DNA from: Saprospiraceae bacterium | GTDB taxonomy: Bacteria > Bacteroidota > Bacteroidia > Chitinophagales > Saprospiraceae | Length of the DNA stretch: 64,000 bases | Assembly (NCBI GenBank): GCA_029251525.1 | Contig: JAQXDE010000055.1 | Location: 248,001-312,000, forward strand | Direction: 5' to 3' | In this document: positions 37,301 through 44,936 of the stretch, piece by piece | Numbering within the stretch: position 1 is the first letter of the stretch | How the letters are laid out: each line of letters opens with the position of its first letter | Position numbers and translations under genes: made by a program | Notes under the pieces: generated by a model | Told to the model about the DNA's origin: nothing | Database searches by the model: none | What the model saw: the letters and a program-made list of their open reading frames with translations, nothing else

Positions 37301-38950
37301 ACATTTGATGCACCGGGGACTTATACTGTATTAATTACTGATAGTGCTAACGATTGTACTGCAGAGCAAAGCTTTATTATTGAGCAAGATATACTCGAAC
37401 CATTAGCTGATATTCAAGCTATTACAAGTACGACTATAACATGTGACGAACCGATTCTAGTGTTTAGTGCTTCTGCTTCTAATAATAATGGAAATACTAA
37501 CGGAGGTACGTTAAACTATGAGTGGGAATTGAATGGTGTTGATATTTCAACTGTAACTCCAGATCAAGTTGAAATAACTCAAGCAGGTATTTTGGAGGTT
37601 TTAGTTACTAATATTAATAATGGTTGTACAGCAACTTTTGATTTAACTATTGGTCTTAGTGATGAGGTGCCTATTGTAAATGTACCAACCACAACACCTG
37701 ATTTATTAACATGTATAGTTGATGAGGTTACTATTATTGCAACTGATAACTCCCCTGGAAATGATAACACTTACCTGTGGACGGGTCCAGGAACAATTGT
37801 AGGTGAGACAACATTGACTCCGACTGTTTCTGCGACAGGAATATATACATTGAATGTTGAGAATGTTGTTAGTGGTTGTGATATTTCACTTACAACCATT
37901 GTTAATGGTGATTTTGAAGCACCGGATGCTTTTGCAGCTGCAAATGACCAATTTGATTGTGTTACTTTCGAAGTTTCATTAGATGGAACAAATTCAGCTA
38001 CAGGGCCAACAATATCTTACGAGTGGTCCACTGTCTCAGGTGTTATTGAAAGTGGTCAAAACGCTTTAAATCCTATAGTTTCTGCTCCAGGGGATTACAC
38101 TTTATTAGTGACTGATAATGGAAATGGATGTACATCCTCATCAGTTGTAACAGTGACCGCTAATATAGATTCACCAACTATTGCTGGTGTTCAAGTTATC
38201 GATCCAAATTGTTTTGGAGAAAATAACGGATCTATTACCTTAGATAATATCACAGGAGGTCAGGTGCCTTATTTGTATTCAATAGATGGTGGCGCTTTGG
38301 CTCCAATTAATCAATTTAGTTTTCTAGGTGCCGGTGAATACGAGATACTTGTTCAAGATGCAAATGGTTGTGAAACTAATCAGTTGGTTACAATTACAGA
38401 TCCTCAAGAATTATTAGTAGAATTAGGAGATAACCAAACGATAGGATTAGGAGAAGAATTTCAATTATCTGCTCAGATAATAGGTGCATATGATTCAATC
38501 ATGTGGTCAGCAAATTGTCCTGATTCTGTTTGTGCAAATCAACCCGAATTCTTAATTTCTCCACTTAATACAATTTCTTACTTTGTAACAGTAGTGGATG
38601 GTAACGGATGTATCACAACTGACCAGATCACAATTAATGTTGAAAAAGGTAGAGAAGTATTTATTCCAAATGCATTTACGCCAAATGGAGATGGAAATAA
38701 TGATCGTTTCTGGGTTTATCCTGGAGGAGAAGTGGCAAAAGTACATGAATTTAGAGTATTCAACAGATGGGGAGAACAAGTATTTGGAGCTACTAACTTT
38801 GATCCATTCACTCAAGATGATACCAACGGATGGGATGGAACACTTGATAGTAAGAAGATGAACCCAGCAGTATTTGTCTACTACGTTGATATTGAATTTA
38901 TTGATGGAAGAAGAGAGGTACTTAAAGGAGACGTAGCGCTTAGACGTTAA
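31400..38950 (+). CDS. Giant cell-surface protein: 23 Ig/PKD-like modules, SprB repeat, CHU_C tail
   Basis: The 2516-aa product has a signal peptide (1-21), a Cys-rich N-terminal beta domain (about 22-155), a PKD-like domain (about 160-250), two short GCDS-type strands (about 255-360) and 23 tandem modules of about 82 aa (about 362-2256). The module pattern is x-APTA...LDC ... LDGSSS ... YTWxx ... GTYTLTVTDxxNGCT, with one Cys pair per module. A SprB-like repeat (about 2260-2335, CFGENNGSITLDNITGG) and a CHU_C T9SS domain (about 2416-2516, FIPNAFTPNGDGNND ... RWGEQVFG) follow. It has the same plan as the 3471-aa protein but lacks the P-domain, and its modules are more diverged. It is probably a T9SS-exported adhesin. 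A 4-codon mini-ORF (31389-31403) overlaps the start codon as ATGA. Confidence 0.93.
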   Translation: MKKQILLAFFFSFSYMSLNAQCNIPFPPALDCASAPVICDLDGYCTTTGGPNNADNPTTFCGSVQNNQWFAFVAGSANITLDFIVGICGGTGSGTGLQAMVYSVCGAPWTGASNCLYEISPGSTETLTLTNLTVGDVYYLMTDGFSGDMCDYTIEVTSGSTTPPVPDPAGPISGDAVFCPGASSVTYCAATSAGASLYDWTIPPGAVIVGPDNQQCITIDFSGFIGPVGATGTITATPNNGCESGDPSTYMVTQGPSPTGPDQNFILCPGETAAYGNTVYSTATNGTPFVNTDIANAQGCLIETLVYVEIGTEEMTSLVEIICDGETSSTGENSTGIYTYNLLTNYYGCDSTVSLDLTVLNPTTGIFPVTDEIDCSGLPITVSAVVTNTDPSITYVWSGPCFIQNFPQDPNISVTCGGEYEVYAEQTVGGVTCVSPTFTVIVNENTTPPTADPGLGGVIDCVNTTITLGGNGSSSSSLYAFSWTGPNGYNMATQYPEATEPGIYCFFMIDLVTSCISSTNCITVTGDNTEPIAVATASNNLDCIDITSTLDPTGSDPGTYTWEGPGNPTGSNPTVSMPGTYTLTVLSGNGCTSTQEVTITQDNLAPTASITAPAAIDCDNPTIPLDGSGSTVGVTYLWSNGETTSMATANMGGGTYTLTVTNISNGCTDEVSVTVDDNSTIVTADVDVVGQITCANGSVTLIGTNVVGSNNPIFTWSNGMSGQTITVGTVGPITLTVTDDITGCTGDVIALVTSDTDAPTAVAGVSGQLNCDDTSVVLSTAGSSTGGNISLSWSTTDPNNITTPGIYTLTITNTDNGCTATSDVDVTQDISAPVATILTPIAIDCNNTSILLDGGSSTGSNLSYSWAPGGGVGPTLNASAAGTYTLTVLNQDNGCTDTEEVTVIDNTTTVSVIASASNDLSCIETSATLDVSSSTGSGNPTYSWFDGTSTTAGSTLTTTIPGTYTLTLIDGTTGCQGTAEVTVLQDTNFPIASVATPNNLNCVTSSIILDGTSSTTGNNIVYSWLFNGSTISGTDPLLTVSNAGDYQIVVTDVDNGCEVTSSIIPVILNDTPPIASAVAGNSGVLSCSATSLTIDGSASSTNSGNITFTWILNGNTVGAGSTYDVTTPGDYILEITDTDNGCTAQEIVVISPDADLPVLTIDPFLTLDCNNSSSTLIGNGSSNAGNTVTIEWQDASGTTVSTTDQYTTSVPGDYTFIVIDDGNGCSLSQLVTVMEDLASPFIDIAPVPIIDCNNTSIIVNASNSAGGANITYQWQDSMGNNLPLETNSTLTTGITGDYTFIVTDTDNGCSSMQLVNVPENIEAPVFDASALNNIDCNSIAAQLTSSITSSFSTDLSYEWTLGGTIIDTLPNFLTSNDGDFTVVVTDNQNGCSSETMVTVFNTIQNPTIVTNVSSNGIIDCNNPGIILDGTGSTSGSNFTYYWTFETDPTNVLSNDLIYTTMVPGTFVLTIIDPSNGCISTESVSVTQSIESPTSIVTSNTATLTCNNPIITLDGTSSSIGSDFTYQWYEIIGGISTEIVGADAISYDVNLEGTYELIVTDTENGCTEASTQVVIDQSLSGPTVVISNDGILTCTNNDVLLDGLSSTAGGTLEYEWTDANGIVTTGPELTVLTPGQVSLVITDLSNGCSSTDVFLVEEDINAPDAITSTGGTLLCSQPNILLDGNASSQNGNYTYEWWTFANGGVINMVESSSITYNASVPGDYVIIVTNTDNGCTSISAPVTVDENISAPVPTMTPSALVLTCDNETITFDAGGSSVGAGSSGTLNYEWIGTSGTLGNTSTLDVSTIDAVTLIITDVSNGCSTSEVYSTTQDIEQPSANAGSIQTLTCGTTQVTLDGASSSANGDPIIYAWYAPNDLVNVVETAAVVDASIPGTWTLLITNTDNGCTATSTVEVNENIGAPTAVVDFSGMLTCVNTELSIDGSNSTVQSSSGVIEYLWENGATTATTTFDAPGTYTVLITDSANDCTAEQSFIIEQDILEPLADIQAITSTTITCDEPILVFSASASNNNGNTNGGTLNYEWELNGVDISTVTPDQVEITQAGILEVLVTNINNGCTATFDLTIGLSDEVPIVNVPTTTPDLLTCIVDEVTIIATDNSPGNDNTYLWTGPGTIVGETTLTPTVSATGIYTLNVENVVSGCDISLTTIVNGDFEAPDAFAAANDQFDCVTFEVSLDGTNSATGPTISYEWSTVSGVIESGQNALNPIVSAPGDYTLLVTDNGNGCTSSSVVTVTANIDSPTIAGVQVIDPNCFGENNGSITLDNITGGQVPYLYSIDGGALAPINQFSFLGAGEYEILVQDANGCETNQLVTITDPQELLVELGDNQTIGLGEEFQLSAQIIGAYDSIMWSANCPDSVCANQPEFLISPLNTISYFVTVVDGNGCITTDQITINVEKGREVFIPNAFTPNGDGNNDRFWVYPGGEVAKVHEFRVFNRWGEQVFGATNFDPFTQDDTNGWDGTLDSKKMNPAVFVYYVDIEFIDGRREVLKGDVALRR
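32483..38167 (+). repeat. 23 tandem modules of about 247 bp
   Basis: Twenty-three Ig/PKD-like modules are read consecutively in frame within the 2516-aa gene. Linkers are short and end in acidic-rich turns (TQDI, DEN, VNENI) before the next P-T/P-x-A start. Module length varies more (about 74-90 aa) than in the neighbouring 33-module gene. Confidence 0.85.
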
Positions 38951-38972
38951 TACTAAATTTTTATAAATTATA

Positions 38973-39006
38973 AAAAGGCAGATTGAATTTATTCAATCTG
39001 CCTTTT
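38973..39006 (+). terminator. Rho-independent terminator after the 2516-aa gene
   Basis: A perfect 16-bp stem, AAAAGGCAGATTGAAT (38973-38988) with ATTCAATCTGCCTTTT (38991-39006), has a 2-nt nominal loop and sits 22 nt after the stop codon. Confidence 0.9.
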
Positions 39007-39125
39007 CTTATTTGTAAATACAATTTTTTCTCAGATTTATAAGGTCGAGAGTTAATTTGGAAGGTGTCAGTGATATCAATAAAACCAAGTCAAGAGCCTT
39101 AATTAAATAGGTCAATAAAATTCAA

Positions 39126-39920
39126 TTATCTAAATGAATCAATTAAATGATCCATAATATCATCATCTTTTTGCTCTTTTTTTAAATAAAAATCTAAAAT
39201 GTCTTCAAAGGAGGCGTAAAAGATACATGTTCCAATTGGAAGTGTATACAATATTCCAATTCCAAATAACAGAATTCCTGAAACTGAAATAATGCTCACC
39301 ACAAGATAAAACAATGCAAAATTTCCCCATTGTTTAGAAATTATTTTCCGACTAGTTTCCATTGCATCCCAAGCTGGCATATTATAAAAGATGATTAATA
39401 ATGGAGCATATATCCAGACAATTGATAAATACAAAATTGGTATTAGTAAGAATAAAAACCAGATTTGAAAATCAGGAAAACTATTCATTCCTAGAGGTGT
39501 TTTTTGCCATTCTTCGTACCATTCTAAGTACAAATTAATGTCACCGTTTATAAGAATAGGAGATAAGATTAAAAGAAAAATTGCCGTTTCAATCAAAGTC
39601 ATCAAAATTAATGGAGTAACAAATTGAAACCCTTTCCAAAATTGATCAAAATTAAATTCTTTTTTTTCGCTAATATTTCTCGCAACAAAATAAACTCCAG
39701 TACCAATAATAGGAGTTACAAAAAATCGATTTACTAAATCTCCTATATCTGATATTAAATCAACACTACCACTAATCAGAATGTATAGGAAGAAGAACAA
39801 TATAAATCCAGTAACAAACTCATTACATATTTTAAATCCCTTAATTAAATATTGTTGAAATTTAAATTCATATGGATTAGGATTATTTTCAATCAGTTGA
39901 TCAATATCACGATCCGACAT
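39126..39920 (-). CDS. Multi-pass inner-membrane protein, function unknown
   Basis: The 264-aa protein has a soluble N-terminus (about 1-30) and then five or six hydrophobic segments (about 36-55, 65-82, 98-122, 150-178, 200-230), with a charged C-terminal tail rich in Lys and Asp. The segment MPAWDAMETSRKIISKQWGNFALFYLV (in the right third) resembles the conserved region of bacterial proteins of the DUF975/glycerophosphoryl-diester-esterase membrane type, where an amphipathic helix precedes a transmembrane segment. No catalytic motif is seen. A good promoter lies 43 nt upstream. It stands alone. Membrane location is firm; function is unknown. Confidence 0.75.
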   Translation of the reverse strand: MSDRDIDQLIENNPNPYEFKFQQYLIKGFKICNEFVTGFILFFFLYILISGSVDLISDIGDLVNRFFVTPIIGTGVYFVARNISEKKEFNFDQFWKGFQFVTPLILMTLIETAIFLLILSPILINGDINLYLEWYEEWQKTPLGMNSFPDFQIWFLFLLIPILYLSIVWIYAPLLIIFYNMPAWDAMETSRKIISKQWGNFALFYLVVSIISVSGILLFGIGILYTLPIGTCIFYASFEDILDFYLKKEQKDDDIMDHLIDSFR

Positions 39921-39962
39921 AATTTTTATTTTTATTTTATATACCTAATTTAAAATCAGCCC

Positions 39963-39994
39963 CAAAAGTACTGAAAAAAGGTACCTATCCAAAA
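39963..39994 (-). promoter_or_regulatory. Predicted Bacteroidota promoter with both elements
   Basis: Read on the minus strand: TTTTG (39994-39990), 19-nt spacer, TACTTTTG (39970-39963). This fits the phylum consensus TTTG-N17-23-TAnnTTTG and would start transcription about 36 nt before the ATG at 39920. It is the best promoter match in the window. Confidence 0.65.
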
Positions 39995-40079
39995 GAAGAA
40001 ACAACATGATGTTTTCCCATTACGAATCATTTTTTCCCATTTTGGGAACAATCTAGTTAGCTAGTATGCTTAAGTATAT

Positions 40080-40100
40080 GATTATCAGTTAGTTATAAAT
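40080..40100 (+). repeat. 21-nt intergenic element, second copy (first at 30894-30914)
   Basis: The sequence GATTATCAGTTA, then G (T in the first copy), then TTATAAAT occurs in both intergenic regions. Weaker similarity continues downstream (GGCAT ... AATGT ... GAAAAC). The rest of the 436-nt gap (39921-40356) shows no gene. Confidence 0.4.
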
Positions 40101-40356
40101 ATGGCATGGAATTCCTAGCTAGTTGAATGTAAATAGGTGAAAACCTTTTTAGTTTTTTAAAAATTTGATAGAGAGAGTTTACTCAGGGCAGTATTATTTG
40201 AAAAAATTTTATTGTCCTTTTTTTTAGGTAAAGTTTAATGCTTACTGAATTAAAAAAAATTGCTTAAATAAATAAGATGGTGTTTGATGAGATTATTTAT
40301 ATGGTATATATATTCCCATATTTTAAAAAATCGTTTCAGGATAAACCTTATTTAAG

Positions 40357-41550
40357 TTAGAATATTCTCTCAAATGATTTTACTCCATTTTTTTCAGCGG
40401 TTGGATTAAACTTCAATACTTTTCCATCATCCATTGCAAACCATAATTCACCATTTTTAGCATTGTATATCTGCCAAATATGAATACAAGTAAGTCCATC
40501 TTTCCTAGAATAATTTTTCAGGTATTCTCCATCATATTTCCAAGCACCAGTATCACGGTCTCCAAACCATATATTTCCACTATGGTCTTCTCCAATCGAA
40601 AATACATGTTCAAGTGTGCCAGGAGGAGAGTGGAAACCACCAGTTTGTAATACTCTTCCAGAGGTTAAACCTTTTTTTTCTGAAAAATTTATAGTGGTTT
40701 TTCCATCGTACAATAAAACGCCAATTCCATTATTTCCTATCCAAAGATTTCCTTTGCTATCCTCAAAGATACTACGGACATGAAGAAAGCCTTGGTCATA
40801 TCCAAGACTTTGGTCATCGATTATTGTGAAGTTTTGGTGGTCTATTCCAGGTAGTTGCAGTAAAACTGATTCAGAGGTTCCATCATATCCAAATACGGCT
40901 CCGTAGGTTCCGAACCAGAACACCCCGTTTTTCCCTTTGACAAATGGAGTGGAAACTGAGTTAAAAAATTCATCTCCTTTTTTTGAAATAATTGGAAATG
41001 CATGATAATTGAGTTGTTTACCATCGTAGCGGTAAACACCTGGTTTAATCTCTTTCCCGTTATATCCAAAGCTCTCATCTCCTTTGAACCAAATGTCATT
41101 CTTTCCAGATTGCCAATTATTTATAGAATTGAAGTTTTTTTCTTTATGGGTAATAATTTTTTTTTCAGTATAGCTACTTATACCAGTGCTGCATTCAAAC
41201 CATATAATTCCATTCGAATCTTCATAGATGGATCTAACTTGATTAGCACTTAATCCGTCTTCTAAACTAAAATAGGTAAACTTTATTCCATCAAAGACGG
41301 CAACACCTTCCTGGTGACTACCAAACCAAATATTGCCTTTACTATCCTCCATAATAGCTCGAATCCCAGATGAAAATTTAAGACGAATGGTTGTATCAGG
41401 TTGATTTTTAGTTATTGAAATTTGACTAATTTCTTTTTCTGGTTGAGTATCATTAGTTGATTGACTTTGTGTAAAGCAAGAACTGAATAATAAGATTAGC
41501 GAGGTCAGATAAGGTATTGTTTTGGATTGACTGAGTTTCAATGAGATCAT
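40357..41550 (-). CDS. Beta-propeller lipoprotein with two-component-regulator (Reg_prop) repeats
   Basis: The 397-aa protein has a lipoprotein signal peptide with lipobox LFSSC (about residues 21-25). It then carries repeats of the Reg_prop type: IMEDSKGNIWFGS, IYEDSNGIIWFEC, IFEDSKGNLWIGN and IGEDHSGNIWFGD, with LTSGRV/LSANQV phrases between. In hybrid two-component systems of Bacteroidota these repeats form a periplasmic double propeller that senses ligands, but here no transmembrane histidine-kinase part follows. It is therefore a free lipoprotein propeller, perhaps a sensor accessory or a surface binding protein. It is divergent from the PhoX-like gene, 253 nt away. Confidence 0.85.
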   Translation of the reverse strand: MISLKLSQSKTIPYLTSLILLFSSCFTQSQSTNDTQPEKEISQISITKNQPDTTIRLKFSSGIRAIMEDSKGNIWFGSHQEGVAVFDGIKFTYFSLEDGLSANQVRSIYEDSNGIIWFECSTGISSYTEKKIITHKEKNFNSINNWQSGKNDIWFKGDESFGYNGKEIKPGVYRYDGKQLNYHAFPIISKKGDEFFNSVSTPFVKGKNGVFWFGTYGAVFGYDGTSESVLLQLPGIDHQNFTIIDDQSLGYDQGFLHVRSIFEDSKGNLWIGNNGIGVLLYDGKTTINFSEKKGLTSGRVLQTGGFHSPPGTLEHVFSIGEDHSGNIWFGDRDTGAWKYDGEYLKNYSRKDGLTCIHIWQIYNAKNGELWFAMDDGKVLKFNPTAEKNGVKSFERIF

Positions 41551-41803
41551 CTTTTTTTAATTTGGTTTTCAAGGTTTACAGCAAATTTGTATAATTTTTT
41601 TATTTTTTTAGTCCTTTTAAAAATGAGATTTTGGGAAAACTATCTCAAGAAACTCACAATTTTTAGGATTTCAAATTGGTTGGACTTATTTAGTATTAAA
41701 TAATAAAAAGTTATTTTTTAAAATGAAAAAGAGCTATAAATCATCATAACTAATTAGAAGTTATCCCCACTTCTCCCTATTTTTACAATTAAATACTATA
41801 AAT

Positions 41804-43204
41804 ATGAGTAAAAGTAAATCGACGCGACGAAAATTTATAAAACAATCATCTGCTATAAGTTTAGGTTTTTTTGGATTGCAATCCTTTATGATAAAAGGTT
41901 GTGATGATCCTTCAGGTGAGGTGCTCCAACAATTAAATATGCCTTATGGACAGTTATTTGAAGATGAGAACAAATTGTTGAAGTTGCCGAAAGGGTTTAC
42001 ATATAAAATAATTTCCCGTCAAGGTGAAAAAATGAGTGATGGGTTATTGACACCAGGATTGCCAGATGGGATGGCCACCTTTGATGGTGGAGAAGGAAAG
42101 GTCATTGTTGTTCGAAATCATGAATTAATTTCCGCAGATTTTGGAGCAGCAGGGAAGACTAATGGGGTAAATCCCGATATTCCAGAAGAGAAAATTTTTG
42201 ATTTGGGAAGTTCAAAGGTTCGTTGTAAGGGAGGAACAACTACTTTTGTTTATAACGAAGCTACAGGAGAAATTGAATCATCTTGGCTAAGTTTGGCAGG
42301 AACTATCCGAAATTGTGCAGGTGGAAGCACACCTTGGAATTCATGGGTGTCATGTGAAGAAACTTTTGTAGGGAAGAGTAAGAATTTGAAAAAGAGGCAT
42401 GGGTATAATTTTGAAGTGCCAGCAACTTTAACTCCTTCATTGGCTGATCCCATTCCTTTAACTGCAATGGGAAGGTTTAATCATGAAGCTATTTGTGTGG
42501 ATTCAAATACTGGAATTGTATACCAAACAGAGGATCGAAACGATAGTTGTATTTATCGTTTTATTCCAAATGAAAAAGGTAATTTAAAAGCAGGTGGAAA
42601 ATTGCAGGCACTAGCGATTAAAGTTAAGAAGAAAAAAGATACTCGGAATTGGGAAATAAATGAGATGCCTATCAATAAAAAGTTGAGGGTTGAATGGGTA
42701 GATATTGAGGATGTTAATCCAACTAAAGATTCTATTCGATATCAAGCACAAGAAAAAGGTGCAGCTATATTTGCGAGGGGGGAAGGGATGTGGTTTGGAG
42801 AAAAAGAAGTTTATTTTGCTTGTACTAGTGGTGGTTTGAAAAAGTGGGGGCAAGTATTTCGATATGTACCAAGCCCAGTGGAAGGGACTGACTTGGAGAA
42901 AGATCAACCAGGTACGTTAGAATTATTCCTTGAACCTAACGATAAGGAGATGCTCCAAAATTGTGATAATCTTACTGTCGCTCCATGGGGAGATATTATC
43001 ATGTGTGAGGATCGAGCTACACCAAATATTGTAGGAGTCACACCAAGTGGAAGAATGTATCGGATTGCTGAAAATATAGGGAGACCATCTGAATTTGCAG
43101 GAGGTGTATTTTCTCCCTCAGGAAAAACATTTTTTGTGAATATTCAACATTTTGGATTAACTATAGCGATTAGTGGTCCATGGGATATAACGAAACAGGG
43201 TTGA
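41804..43204 (+). CDS. PhoX-family (DUF839) secreted phosphatase, Tat-exported
   Basis: The 466-aa protein starts with a twin-arginine signal (STRRKFIKQSSA, residues 6-17) followed by a hydrophobic stretch. Family motifs are visible in order: VRNHEL, FDLGSSKVRCKGGTTTF, GGSTPWNSWVSCEE (the metal-ligand Cys region), GRFNHEA, YQTEDR and, near the C-terminus, LTVAPWGDIIMCEDR. PhoX enzymes are Ca/Fe-dependent phosphomonoesterases that are folded with cofactor in the cytoplasm and exported by Tat. The protein probably liberates phosphate outside the cytoplasmic membrane. No Pho-box-like regulation was identified. It is alone on the + strand between two minus-strand genes. Confidence 0.85.
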   Translation: MSKSKSTRRKFIKQSSAISLGFFGLQSFMIKGCDDPSGEVLQQLNMPYGQLFEDENKLLKLPKGFTYKIISRQGEKMSDGLLTPGLPDGMATFDGGEGKVIVVRNHELISADFGAAGKTNGVNPDIPEEKIFDLGSSKVRCKGGTTTFVYNEATGEIESSWLSLAGTIRNCAGGSTPWNSWVSCEETFVGKSKNLKKRHGYNFEVPATLTPSLADPIPLTAMGRFNHEAICVDSNTGIVYQTEDRNDSCIYRFIPNEKGNLKAGGKLQALAIKVKKKKDTRNWEINEMPINKKLRVEWVDIEDVNPTKDSIRYQAQEKGAAIFARGEGMWFGEKEVYFACTSGGLKKWGQVFRYVPSPVEGTDLEKDQPGTLELFLEPNDKEMLQNCDNLTVAPWGDIIMCEDRATPNIVGVTPSGRMYRIAENIGRPSEFAGGVFSPSGKTFFVNIQHFGLTIAISGPWDITKQG

Positions 43205-43446
43205 TGTACATCGGGAATTAAGTAGGTATTTCCAATTATCAATATCAGCTTTTTGACGATATGTTGAAGTATAGTATTTTTGTATTTTCTAATACTTTGG
43301 TCGTATTATATTTTAAAATAAAGAAATCCTTTTCATTTTATTCAGAAATAAGTAATCTGATTTTTAATGAATTAATAAAAATATGAAAGTTTATGAATTA
43401 AATTTTTATAATTGTTACAACTTAATTTTTGATTAAATCTAAAATA

Positions 43447-43995
43447 TTAAATAGGCTTTTCAAATCGATTAACAGAAAACGATCCATTATTTTCAATTAA
43501 AATATTAAAACCTCCAGCAGGGAACAAATTGGTATTTATCCTTACAGTTTGAAGAAATGGATTGATTTCATTTTCGTACCATATTTTACCAAAATCATCT
43601 GTGATAAAAATATAATGGATTTGGTTATTTTCTTTTAAAATCAAGGTCAATTCATTTTCATCATTAGTTGAGGGGGCAATTATATCTACTTTGAAAAAGT
43701 TACCCAAGTTCTCTTCGTTAGTATCAGTTGAATAATTACCTTTTTTTTCTGATTGCGGTAATAATGAATTAGAATTATTTTCTGAAACTCCAGGTTGATT
43801 TTTTAAATAACCTAAGCAACAATCAGAATTTCTTTCAGCAATAGTATATTGCTTTGGTGTGGTTTGAATGGTTCTATTTTTAAGGGCCATTGCTATCAAA
43901 TAATCTGGAATTATATTCATATCTAAAATTTTAATATTTATATCACTTGTAGGTAAATTTGAATTAAAGTATTGTAGATATTTCATGTTTATCAT
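43447..43995 (-). CDS. Hypothetical protein with a sorting-domain-like C-terminal half
   Basis: The 182-aa product has no signal peptide or membrane segment. Residues about 1-95 are polar and unrecognised, with a CC pair near 59-60. Residues about 98-182 look like the fold of Por-type T9SS tails: strands around LTLILKEN, DDFGKIWYENE, then VRINTNLFPAGGFNILIEN and VNRFEKP, parallel to TGKVLYHD and LDLNNYPSGLYLV in the 174-aa cargo protein of this window. The usual PNP motif is missing. Start could be 43995 or the Met at 43986. Without an export signal a T9SS role is doubtful; it may be a remnant or an intracellular protein that reuses the fold. Confidence 0.55.
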   Translation of the reverse strand: MINMKYLQYFNSNLPTSDINIKILDMNIIPDYLIAMALKNRTIQTTPKQYTIAERNSDCCLGYLKNQPGVSENNSNSLLPQSEKKGNYSTDTNEENLGNFFKVDIIAPSTNDENELTLILKENNQIHYIFITDDFGKIWYENEINPFLQTVRINTNLFPAGGFNILIENNGSFSVNRFEKPI

Positions 43996-44235
43996 AAAAT
44001 TTCACATAAATTATTGCAGCCAATACTTAATCAAAAAGTGGTCTAGTGATTAATAAATGATAGTATTTTTAGAATTAATATTTTCCTATAAATAGGAAGG
44101 GGGGAGATATATTCTATTTCAATATTATATTCATAATTTATGCCAATTGTGATTGATTTTTATTTTATATCAAAAAGGAAATAAATATTTGGATTATGAA
44201 AAAATGTTTCATTTTTCTTTTGAAAAAATAAAAAA

Positions 44236-44790
44236 ATGACCGAGTATTTATTTAAAACAGAGCGACTAGGAATTCGGAAATGGAGAGAAAGTGATCTTCT
44301 TGAATTTTCAAAAATGGGGCAAGATGAAAAAGTAATGAGATATTTTCCATCCTTACTTTCTGAGCAACAAACGATTGATTTCGTAAAAAGAATGCAAATT
44401 CAACAAAAGAAAAAAGGTTATGCTTATTTACCATTGGAGAAACTAGATAATCAGGAATTCATTGGGATGCTTGGAATGGCAGACCAGGATTACAATATTA
44501 AATTAGATAAGTCTGAATCAATTATTTCTGAATTTGTAGATATTGGATGGCGGCTAAAAACATCTGCATGGGGCAATGGTTATGCGACTGAGGGGGCTAT
44601 AGCATGGATGGATTATGGTTTTGAAAAGGTAGAATTGACAACTATTTATTCAATCGCACCTATAATTAATATTCCCTCGCAAAGTGTGATGAGGAAAATT
44701 GGTTTTGAAAAAATTGGAGTATTTAATCATCCTAAAATTGAACTTGCTCACCCAACTCGAAAGTGTGCGCTATTCAAAAAGGAGAAGTGA
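44236..44790 (+). CDS. GNAT-family N-acetyltransferase (RimJ/RimL type)
   Basis: The 184-aa protein begins with the RimJ-like phrase TERLGIRKWRESDLLEF and contains the acetyl-CoA loop region WRLKTSAWGNGYATEGA (about residues 100-118) and the C-terminal NIPSQSVMRKIGFEKIG (about 145-161), typical of Acetyltransf_3 enzymes. These transfer acetyl groups to N-termini, amino acids or small amines; the substrate cannot be told from sequence. The loop has GNGYA in the place of the standard R-x-x-G-x-G/A, as in this subfamily. The gene is followed after 146 nt by a second GNAT gene of a different type. Confidence 0.88.
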   Translation: MTEYLFKTERLGIRKWRESDLLEFSKMGQDEKVMRYFPSLLSEQQTIDFVKRMQIQQKKKGYAYLPLEKLDNQEFIGMLGMADQDYNIKLDKSESIISEFVDIGWRLKTSAWGNGYATEGAIAWMDYGFEKVELTTIYSIAPIINIPSQSVMRKIGFEKIGVFNHPKIELAHPTRKCALFKKEK

Positions 44791-44936
44791 AAATAACGGT
44801 TTAATTTATCCGATTTAAAATCAATCTCTCCTAACTAGTGTTAGAGGCCAAATAAATATTATGTAATATGCAGAAAGTTAAAAGTGAAAAAAAAACTTAA
44901 TTTAATAACTAGAATAGTGTACCTCAATAATTTTTC

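Noticed and set aside
40101-40118. Sigma-54-like -24 box (TGGCAT) after the 21-nt element
   Set aside because: The -12 GC dinucleotide is missing at the required distance in both copies.
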